Assembly (NCBI GenBank): GCA_010092775.1
Contig: JAADYZ010000129.1
Span: 1 to 13,094 of the forward strand
Direction: 5' to 3'
DNA: 13,094 bases
From: Chloroflexota bacterium
GTDB taxonomy: Bacteria; Chloroflexota; Anaerolineae; Aggregatilineales; UBA3940
Both the position numbers and the translations under genes were made by a program. The notes beneath the pieces were generated by a model that had not been told where the DNA came from, made no database searches, and saw only the letters and a program-made list of their open reading frames with translations. The first letter of the stretch is position 1. Every line of letters begins with the position of its first letter. Positions 7,247-13,094 of this stretch are shown one piece after another.

Positions 7247-7318
7247 CTGTGCCGCTGGATGACACAACACAGCGCTAGAGTTAATCAGTCTAGATGATAG
7301 AGAGCAGTTGAGCAACTG
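7244..7318 (+). promoter_or_regulatory. Structured spacer between the pseudo-Hsp70 and Hsp70 genes
   Basis: The 72-nt gap has two inverted repeats. TAGCTGTG (7244-7251) pairs with CACA-GC-GCTA (7268-7277), leaving a 2-nt bulge. CAGTTG-AG-CAACTG (7305-7318) is a compact palindrome ending one base before the Hsp70 ATG at 7319. No Shine-Dalgarno sequence is seen in front of that ATG and no convincing promoter. The repeats may tune translation or be a protein-binding site. Confidence 0.3.
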
Positions 7319-9040
7319 ATGAGTGTGCATGTCGGAATTGACCTGGGAACTGCAAACTGCAAGATTGCCGTGATTAACCGGCGGGTGGACAAGAACGCCA
7401 ATGAACCTGAGATTCTCTCCATCCCACAATACCTGGAAGGTCGCCAATACTCCAACCGGGGGTTACCATACTTGCCCTCGGTCGTTCACTTCGACCCACG
7501 CCAACCCAAGCACGCGCTGACCGGCGTTTATGCCGCACGGGATGCTTTCTTAAGCAGCCCTGATCACACCATTCGATCGGTTAAGCGCGAGATGGGGCGA
7601 CGAACCCTTTATTCTGACGGGGATCGCCAGTGGATGCCCCAAAGCATCTCAGCGATTCTACTCAGCAAGATGCGTTCTGTGACTGAAGACCATCTTCAGA
7701 TGGATGTGCATGGGGCGACCATCACCGTGCCCGCCTCCTTCAGCAATCGGCAGCGTCAGGCCACCCTAGAAGCCGCCTCATTGGCAGGTTTCAAGCGAGG
7801 TGATGTGGCATTGATCGATGAGCCCAGCGCGGCCATTCTGCATTTCCTGGTCAAACAGCGGCGGCGGCGGCGCAGTTACATTGATGACAAACCGAACAAC
7901 ATCCTGGTGTTCGATATGGGCGGCGGCACCCTAGACGTGTCGATTGTGCGCACCGAACCAGTGGATGACACTCTGCGCGCGGAGATTATTGGTCGTTCAC
8001 GCTACACTGAGCTAGCTGGCAACGATTTCGACTTGCGCCTGGCCGCCTACCTGCTCAATGTGGCCCGTAGCGGTCACCCCATTATGGACCGAATGCCGCC
8101 TAGTTATCGACGCAAGCTGGCGGCGGAGCTGGTTTTTGTGGCGGAAGACATCAAGAAGACCCTCGCCGCCCGCCTCAACGAGGCCTTTGTCTACGTTGAT
8201 GAGCTTTCTGACGAGCAGGACGTCGTAGTCGATTGGCCCACCCATGAGATCGAGTTTGAAGAGGATAAGGTGCTGCGCCTTAAGGGGCAGTCCTATAGCC
8301 TGCGCAACCACTTCGAGCCGATCTGGGCGCCCTTCCTCACTCACAATCCCAAGGAAGCTGAGAGCGTCACGATCTACGCACCCATCCTGAGCGCACTGCA
8401 TGAAGCCTTCCCCGATCGTAGCGACGCTCGTTCTGAGGTCGACATTGTGTTGTTTCATGGCGGCACCTGCCAACTCAAGTTTGTTCAGTTATTGGTGCAG
8501 CAGTTCTTTGATGTAGACCCAGCCCCGCGTATGATGGTCACACCGGATTTGATGGGGAGTGTGGCTCTGGGGGCCGCAGTATACGACACACTGCGCAGCG
8601 ATGAGTCCAAGGCGCAGTTTAGCGGTATCCGTATTCAACCGCAGCCGATTTTTGAGTCTGTGTTTGTTGATTGGGATGGCCTGAAGCAGTTAGTGCCCGA
8701 TCATGCGATCGCCGGGCGGCGCAATGAGGTGGCCTTCAAAGCGCCTCCGGGTTACCCGGCACGTCTGCCGATTAACCTCTATCATGGTTTCCGGGCGGAC
8801 GATCCCTTTTTGGCGCTGGACCAGGAATTGATGATCGCTTTTGACATGCCAGTCGAACCAGGTGAGCCGATCTATCTGGGTTGGCAAGTGCAGTCCAATC
8901 GGGATGTAGAATACTGGTGGCGCTTGAAGGACGGCAAACCGCGCGCTCTCCAAGAGCGGGTGGGTCGTTCGATGCGCGAGGATCAGAAGCGGCTGTTAAG
9001 CAAACAACGGGAACAGCTTGCTGAACTGACGATTGAGTGA
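7319..9040 (+). CDS. Hsp70 family chaperone-like ATPase with non-canonical C-terminus
   Basis: 573 residues. The ATPase domain is complete: phosphate-1 loop GIDLGTANCK (6-15), PSVVHF, KREMGRR, the connect-1 region IDEPSAAILHF, phosphate-2 loop FDMGGGTLD (198-206, Asp199), GNDFDLRLA, and adenosine loop FHGGT (379-383) followed by SVALGAAVY. It should bind and hydrolyse ATP. A run of five Arg (KQRRRRRS), from a CGG repeat, sits before the phosphate-2 strand, where DnaK has a short acidic/polar loop. After residue 420 the DnaK hallmark DVTPLSLGIE is absent; instead there is a beta-rich region of about 130 residues and a short charged helix, with no long lid. It is thus an Hsp70 relative, not DnaK itself. 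ATG start chosen for distance to GIDLG; GTG at 7325 is possible. It is followed after 16 nt by the next gene. Confidence 0.85.
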   Translation: MSVHVGIDLGTANCKIAVINRRVDKNANEPEILSIPQYLEGRQYSNRGLPYLPSVVHFDPRQPKHALTGVYAARDAFLSSPDHTIRSVKREMGRRTLYSDGDRQWMPQSISAILLSKMRSVTEDHLQMDVHGATITVPASFSNRQRQATLEAASLAGFKRGDVALIDEPSAAILHFLVKQRRRRRSYIDDKPNNILVFDMGGGTLDVSIVRTEPVDDTLRAEIIGRSRYTELAGNDFDLRLAAYLLNVARSGHPIMDRMPPSYRRKLAAELVFVAEDIKKTLAARLNEAFVYVDELSDEQDVVVDWPTHEIEFEEDKVLRLKGQSYSLRNHFEPIWAPFLTHNPKEAESVTIYAPILSALHEAFPDRSDARSEVDIVLFHGGTCQLKFVQLLVQQFFDVDPAPRMMVTPDLMGSVALGAAVYDTLRSDESKAQFSGIRIQPQPIFESVFVDWDGLKQLVPDHAIAGRRNEVAFKAPPGYPARLPINLYHGFRADDPFLALDQELMIAFDMPVEPGEPIYLGWQVQSNRDVEYWWRLKDGKPRALQERVGRSMREDQKRLLSKQREQLAELTIE

Positions 9041-9056
9041 GGAAAGTGGCCAGACT

Positions 9057-10565
9057 ATGGCGAATCAACCTGTTGCGATAAACGCGACCGAAACAACCTA
9101 CCTAGACAACCTGACTGAAAACAGCCGACTGTTGGCCAATCTTTTGCAGCTCAATCGAGATGAAGCGGGACAGATGGACCGCAAATTGCCTCCTGATTTG
9201 TTGGCCAGCATTGCGCAATCGATCGAGGCGCTTAAGGATCCGGCCATGCGCGACGATGCGGAGCGCTTTCTGGTCGCTGAGGTCCTTGACATTGCCCCTG
9301 CTGCTGATGTGGTGATCGCTATCCTGCGTCAAAATTTCCGCATTGATGATGAGCGCATCGCCAAGTGGTTGGAAGACCAACTCGCCAACTTGGTGGAAAA
9401 GGATGAGACGGGTGTAGCTCGTGAGGCTTTGGTTGAGGTGGCGGGCAGTGAAGTCGCTTCGCTCGCACAACTCGTCGATCGCGTTTCGCTGAAGGTGGCC
9501 GATGAAAGCGACCTGGGACGTTTGGCGCATGACATCTACTGCTCAGCGCCGGTGCGGATTCGAGCGGCGGTACAGTTGATGCGTAAGCAGAATATGGAAG
9601 GTGTTGATGCCGCGATGGACCTCATTGACACCTATCACGATACAGCCGACCTGCGCGAGGAACTGCGTGGGCTGATCCAGAGTTTTGGGGCGCTGCAAGA
9701 TGTGGATCATGACGAGTTGGAAGATTATGTGATTGCTCCTGTCTTCTATGTTTTGGAGCGAAGCGGCAAGGACGAACCGGAAAAACAGCGCTACTTTAAC
9801 GGGATCGTCAGCGAACTGCCGGGTCCATTCTTACGGCATATGCAAGCGATTGACCCGATGCGGCTTGATCCGGATAACTGGTTTCACATCGTTGTGGCGC
9901 TGAGCCGCTGTGCCTTCCACGAAGTCGGGGCAACCGAGTTGATGGTTGAATGGGCGGGGAATGATCTCGCGCCAGAAGGTCTGCGTACAGAGTGCTGTGT
10001 TCGCCTCAGCAATGATCGTATTCAACGTCCCGATGATTTTGTGCAGCGCATCAAAGGGCTGATCGACAGCGTTGATTTCACCTTCCAGTCACGCCGTCGC
10101 CGTGAGAAGGCTCTTGAAGCGCTGGATAAGGCGCGCCGCAACACCGGCCCACGTAAGTCGCCAGAGCAAGCATTCAAAGACACCTTTGAGGATTGGCAGC
10201 GCTTTGGAGAGATTCCACGCGAGGATGGTTGGGCATTGTGGTCGGCACGAGGATCGGGGCAGTTTTTGCAAGAGAAGGTGCGCAAAGCCGATCAGAAGGT
10301 GCTGCGTTTCTTTGGTGACTATCTCACCAGTTCGGTTGTGGAGAAGGCGCGCCCAAAGCAGCTTGTGAAACTGCTGCTCGATTATTCGCGACGCAGCCAT
10401 TACAATTGGGAGCGCGTTTACGAATTGCTCTATATCGCGGGCAGCCGGTTGTCGAGCAGTGAAGCCTTGCGCCAGAAGGTGGTCCAGTTCTACGTCGATA
10501 AGATCAATCGCGGTGGTAAAGAAGCGGAAACCGCCCGCCAATACTGGCAAAAACTCTCAGCATAA
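9057..10565 (+). CDS. Uncharacterised helical protein of the Hsp70 operon
   Basis: 502 residues, which I do not recognise. No signal peptide or membrane segment is visible. Residues 1 to about 340 look all-helical, with repeated acidic amphipathic helices (for example LLASIAQSIEAL, LREELRGLIQSFGAL) like a HEAT-type or other alpha-solenoid. Residues 346-375 are strongly basic (SRRRREKALEALDKARR then GPRKSPEQAF), followed by another helical part ending EAETARQYWQKLSA. The ATG at 9057 is preferred; a TTG at 9033 in the same frame overlaps the Hsp70 stop and has no clear ribosome binding site. GAGGAA lies about 14 nt before the ATG, a rather long spacing. It is the last gene of the operon and is followed at once by a terminator, so it is probably made with the Hsp70. 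A role as partner or client-binding subunit is inference from position only. Confidence 0.75.
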   Translation: MANQPVAINATETTYLDNLTENSRLLANLLQLNRDEAGQMDRKLPPDLLASIAQSIEALKDPAMRDDAERFLVAEVLDIAPAADVVIAILRQNFRIDDERIAKWLEDQLANLVEKDETGVAREALVEVAGSEVASLAQLVDRVSLKVADESDLGRLAHDIYCSAPVRIRAAVQLMRKQNMEGVDAAMDLIDTYHDTADLREELRGLIQSFGALQDVDHDELEDYVIAPVFYVLERSGKDEPEKQRYFNGIVSELPGPFLRHMQAIDPMRLDPDNWFHIVVALSRCAFHEVGATELMVEWAGNDLAPEGLRTECCVRLSNDRIQRPDDFVQRIKGLIDSVDFTFQSRRRREKALEALDKARRNTGPRKSPEQAFKDTFEDWQRFGEIPREDGWALWSARGSGQFLQEKVRKADQKVLRFFGDYLTSSVVEKARPKQLVKLLLDYSRRSHYNWERVYELLYIAGSRLSSSEALRQKVVQFYVDKINRGGKEAETARQYWQKLSA

Positions 10566-10568
10566 AGC

Positions 10569-10599
10569 AAGTGGCCTGCTGAATGAGCAAGCCACTTTT
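10569..10599. terminator. Bidirectional intrinsic terminator between the operon and uvrB
   Basis: AAGTGGC (10569-10575) pairs with GCCACTT (10591-10597), and inside it TGCT (10577-10580) pairs with AGCA (10586-10589) across one mismatch, leaving a 5-nt loop. TTTT ends the stem on the plus strand; on the minus strand the stem leads into GCTTTAT. It lies between two convergent genes, 3 nt after the plus-strand stop and 11 nt from the uvrB stop, so it can serve both. Confidence 0.8.
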
Positions 10600-10610
10600 G
10601 AAATCAATCT

Positions 10611-12680
10611 CTATCCCTCGACTTGATCGTCGAAGACATCGGCGACGGGCAGCACGCGGTCTTGCTCCCAGATGGGCACTGTATCGCGGCCAGTATTGCG
10701 CAATACGAGAATCTCCCGCAGCTCGAAGATCTGATCGCGCAGCAGTGCCGCTTTTTCGAACTCGAGTTCGGATGCCGCTTTCTTCATCTGTTTTTCCAAT
10801 TCTTCAATCATCCGGCGCAGTTCGGTTTTGGGCATCTCGCGCGCCATCGCCACATTATCGCGTTTGTCGACTAGATCATTGTCGCTACGAACGCGATCTG
10901 TCAGGTCGTGGACAGCCTTGACAATGCTGCGTGGCTCAATGCCATTCTTCTCATTGTGGGCGATCTGAATCTCGCGGCGGCGGTAGGTCTCCGCAATTGC
11001 ACCTTTCATGGCATCCGATTCCTTGTCAGCGTACATGATGACGGTGCCATTGAGGTGGCGTGCCGCACGTCCGATTGTTTGGATTAGTGAGGTTTCGGAG
11101 CGCAGAAAGCCAGCCTTGTCAGCATCTAGGATGGCTACGAGCGAGACCTCTGGAAGGTCCAATCCTTCACGCAGCAGGTTAATACCGACGATCACATCAT
11201 AGATGCCTAGGCGCAAGTCACGCAGGATTTCGATCCGCTCTAGCGTGTCGATCTTGCTGTGTAGATAAGCCGCTTTTAGACCCGCCTCGCGCATATAATC
11301 GGTCAGCTTCTCCGACATAGCAATGGTCAATGTTGTCACCAGCGCACGCTCGCCGCGTTCAATCCGCGTGTGCAACTCATGCAACAGGTCATCAACTTGC
11401 CCCTCGACAGGTTTGACAATGATCTCCGGATCGATCAGGCCGGTGGGACGAATAATTTGCTCGACGACCTTGCCGCTGTTCTCTAGTTCGTAGGGGCCGG
11501 GTGTCGCAGATGTGTAGATCACCTGGTAGAGTCGATCCTCAAACTCGTCGAAATTCAGCGGGCGGTTGTCGATCGCACTGGGTAGACGGAAGCCATAGTC
11601 GACCAATGTCATTTTGCGGCTGCGGTCGCCTGAGTACATACCGCGTACCTGCGGGATCGTGATATGCGACTCATCAATGATCATCAGATAGTCATCAGAG
11701 AAGTAGTCGAGCAAGGTATAGGGCGGCTGTCCAGGCGCACGCCGGTCGAGATGTCGTGAGTAGTTCTCAATGCCAGAGCAGAAGCCCGCCTCGCGCAGCA
11801 TCTCAAGATCATAGCGTGTGCGCTGTTCAAGGCGTTGCAACTCCAGCAGGCGATCTTGCTCCTTAAGCAGAACAAGCTGCTGCTCCAACTCTGACTCAAT
11901 ATCCTGGATGACATCTTGAAGTCCATCTTGTTCGGTGACGAATTGCGCCGTCGGGAAAATCGTCAGCTCCTGATGGTGGCGGACGATCTCGCCAGTGAGG
12001 ACGTCAATCTCCACGATGCGCTCAATGTCATCGCCCCATAGTTCGATGCGGAAGGCTGTTTCGCTGTACCCCGGCATAATCTCCAGGGTATCGCCGCGCA
12101 CCCTAAATGTTCCGCGCCGCAGCTCAAGATCGTTGCGGGTGTATTGCGTGTAGACGAGGCGCTTAAGGACCGCTTCACGGCGGATCGTCTCTCCAACGGT
12201 GAAGATGACAGCGGCGTCATGCCAGACCTGCGGGCGTGCCAGACCATAAATGCACGAAACGGAGGCGACAATCAGCACATCGCGACGACTGAGTAGAGCA
12301 GCTGTGGCGGCCAGGCGCAGCCGGTCGATCTCGTCGTTGATGGTTGCTTCTTTTTCAATATATAGGTCGTTTCTTGGAACGTAAGCTTCTGGTTGGTAGT
12401 AGTCATAGTACGAAACGAAGTACTCAACCGCGTTGTTCGGAAAGAAGGCTTTGAATTCGGAGTAGAGCTGGGCTGCTAAGGTCTTATTATGGGCGATCAC
12501 CAGTGTAGGACGGTTCACTTGCGCCACGATATTGGCCATCACAAAGGTCTTGCCGGTGCCGGTTGCACCCAACAAGGTTTGATGTCGCAATCCATCTTCC
12601 AGCCCTTCAACCAGTCCAGAGATGGCTTTGGGCTGGTCGCCTGTTGGCTGGAACTCGGTCACCAGATCGAAAGCATGCAT
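10611..12680 (-). CDS. uvrB: UvrABC excision nuclease subunit B
   Basis: Damage-verifying helicase-like subunit of nucleotide excision repair; it is loaded on DNA by UvrA and then recruits UvrC for incision. 689 residues, full length. Seen: FQPTGDQPKAI at 10-20; Walker A GATGTGKT at 38-45; the beta-hairpin region YYDYYQPEAYVPRNDLYIEKE starting at 91 (shown here in part of the damage-clamping loop); DESH at 336-339; QTIGRAARH at 534-542; and a C-terminal UVR domain (about 624-658, ELEFEKAALLRDQI) that binds UvrC or UvrA. All key motifs are intact. The ATG at 12680 starts MHAFDLVTEFQPTGDQP, as in homologues, with AAGGA about 8 nt upstream. uvrA and uvrC are not in the window, as is common. It is convergent with the Hsp70 operon and divergent from the tetR gene. 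Confidence 0.97.
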   Translation of the reverse strand: MHAFDLVTEFQPTGDQPKAISGLVEGLEDGLRHQTLLGATGTGKTFVMANIVAQVNRPTLVIAHNKTLAAQLYSEFKAFFPNNAVEYFVSYYDYYQPEAYVPRNDLYIEKEATINDEIDRLRLAATAALLSRRDVLIVASVSCIYGLARPQVWHDAAVIFTVGETIRREAVLKRLVYTQYTRNDLELRRGTFRVRGDTLEIMPGYSETAFRIELWGDDIERIVEIDVLTGEIVRHHQELTIFPTAQFVTEQDGLQDVIQDIESELEQQLVLLKEQDRLLELQRLEQRTRYDLEMLREAGFCSGIENYSRHLDRRAPGQPPYTLLDYFSDDYLMIIDESHITIPQVRGMYSGDRSRKMTLVDYGFRLPSAIDNRPLNFDEFEDRLYQVIYTSATPGPYELENSGKVVEQIIRPTGLIDPEIIVKPVEGQVDDLLHELHTRIERGERALVTTLTIAMSEKLTDYMREAGLKAAYLHSKIDTLERIEILRDLRLGIYDVIVGINLLREGLDLPEVSLVAILDADKAGFLRSETSLIQTIGRAARHLNGTVIMYADKESDAMKGAIAETYRRREIQIAHNEKNGIEPRSIVKAVHDLTDRVRSDNDLVDKRDNVAMAREMPKTELRRMIEELEKQMKKAASELEFEKAALLRDQIFELREILVLRNTGRDTVPIWEQDRVLPVADVFDDQVEG

Positions 12681-12710
12681 TCAGTTATCCTTGCTGTAGT
12701 GGATGGTTTA

Positions 12711-12722
12711 GAACGTTTGCTC
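12711..12722 (-). promoter_or_regulatory. Possible LexA/DinR-type SOS box in the uvrB leader
   Basis: On the minus strand GAGC-AAAC-GTTC matches the GAAC-N4-GTTC SOS operator in seven of eight fixed positions. It lies just downstream of the expected transcription start (near 12729), a place where LexA can block transcription. uvrB is an SOS gene in many bacteria. No lexA gene is in view, and one mismatch makes this a candidate only. Confidence 0.35.
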
Positions 12723-12735
12723 TAAGCGAATTTTG

Positions 12736-12741
12736 ATTATA
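12736..12741 (-). promoter_or_regulatory. -10 box of the uvrB promoter
   Basis: A perfect TATAAT on the minus strand, 56 nt upstream of the uvrB ATG. I see no good -35 box at 16-18 bp spacing. The leader of about 50 nt contains the candidate SOS box and the AAGGA ribosome binding site. Confidence 0.5.
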
Positions 12742-12816
12742 GCGTGAGACTTTTGGCCCTGCACTGCTCTGGCCAGCGAATCTGGTTGCGGAAGGGCTAA
12801 GTGCGCCGCGCCTCGT

Positions 12817-12830
12817 TACAATTCAATTGT
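12817..12830 (+). promoter_or_regulatory. -10 box and overlapping palindrome before the tetR gene
   Basis: TACAAT (12817-12822) is a likely -10 box for the regulator gene. ACAATT-C-AATTGT (12818-12830) is a perfect 6-bp inverted repeat with a 1-nt centre that overlaps it. TetR-family genes often repress themselves through such a site. It is AT-rich and short, so it could be chance. Confidence 0.35.
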
Positions 12831-12855
12831 TGCTAAATCTATGGAAAGGTCCCGG

Positions 12856-13094
12856 ATGACCGATCAACGAGCAGCCCATCGTGCCGAAATCAGCGAAGCG
12901 CGTCAGCGTGTCTTGGAAGTGGCCGAACGCCTGTTTAGTACACGTGGCTACAAAGATGTGCGGCTGCAAGATATTGCCAAGGAACTAGGTATCAAGACGG
13001 CTTCCCTGTATTATCACGCTCCAGGTGGTAAAGAAGAGCTGTTTGTCGAAGTGATTGAACGCGGGTTGGCTCGCCATCATCAAGGGTTGCAGGC
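12856..13094 (+). CDS. TetR-family transcriptional regulator (N-terminal part)
   Basis: DNA-binding repressor family; 79 codons are visible before the window ends. The N-terminal helix VLEVAERLFSTRGYKDVRLQ leads into the helix-turn-helix DIAKELGIKTASLYYH (39-54), the classical TetR signature, then GGKEELFVEVI. The ligand-binding domain is missing, so the signal it senses cannot be told. The ATG at 12856 is chosen because GGAAAGG lies 6 nt upstream; an in-frame ATG at 12841 has no ribosome binding site and would contain that sequence. Divergent from uvrB. It probably regulates itself and genes to its right. Confidence 0.88.
   Translation, partial: MTDQRAAHRAEISEARQRVLEVAERLFSTRGYKDVRLQDIAKELGIKTASLYYHAPGGKEELFVEVIERGLARHHQGLQ

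Noticed and set aside
8012..8473. Minus-strand frame of 153 codons opposite the Hsp70 gene
   Set aside because: A shadow of the Hsp70 reading frame, which has clear motifs on the plus strand here (adenosine loop at the 8459 region).
7319..9040. Calling this gene dnaK
   Set aside because: The ATPase domain fits Hsp70 but the substrate domain is not DnaK-like, the length is short, and the neighbours are not a standard grpE-dnaJ set.
10089..10550. Minus-strand frame of 153 codons opposite the helical protein
   Set aside because: No domain and no ribosome binding site. It overlaps a longer frame with consistent codon use and a terminator placed for the plus-strand gene.
1..13094. CRISPR array, transposon ends, integrase or toxin-antitoxin genes
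   Set aside because: No regularly spaced repeats, no transposase or recombinase motifs and no small paired genes of that kind were seen.

Overview
The window is a protein-dense bacterial chromosome segment of moderately high GC. It holds nine genes, two of them cut by the window edges. Nothing fixes the taxon. A fused I/D metal-chelatase, an RlmI-type methyltransferase, a beta-CASP RNase, divergent Hsp70 relatives and UvrB together fit a member of the Chloroflexota, but that is an inference from gene flavour only. I see no tRNA, rRNA, IS element, integrase, prophage gene or CRISPR array.

Layout. Left block (minus strand): a fused ChlI/ChlD-type magnesium/cobalt chelatase (3' end cut at base 1) lies behind an RlmI-like 23S rRNA cytosine methyltransferase. 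The chelatase has its own strong promoter, whose -35 box overlaps the methyltransferase stop codon. Next is a 384-bp divergent intergenic region with a perfect 18-bp palindrome, a CTGT-N8-ACAG element, two hairpins (one with a perfect 12-bp stem) and an extended -10 promoter.

Central block (plus strand, 3401-10565): five tightly spaced genes that look like one operon. In order they are a beta-CASP metallo-beta-lactamase RNase with a long helical N-terminal extension; a small coiled-coil protein with a GrpE-like tail; a degenerate actin/Hsp70-fold protein whose nucleotide-binding signatures are eroded; an Hsp70 with intact ATPase motifs but a non-canonical C-terminus; and a 502-residue helical protein I do not recognise. 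A hairpin terminator closes the unit. This is the most interesting part of the window: an apparent dedicated Hsp70 machine (active Hsp70, pseudo-Hsp70, possible exchange factor, helical partner) linked to an RNA-processing nuclease, with no J-domain protein in view.

Right block: uvrB (minus strand) converges on the operon. It has a TATAAT -10 box and a near-match to the GAAC-N4-GTTC type of SOS operator in its leader. A TetR-family regulator diverges from uvrB and runs off the right edge, with a small palindrome overlapping its likely -10 box.
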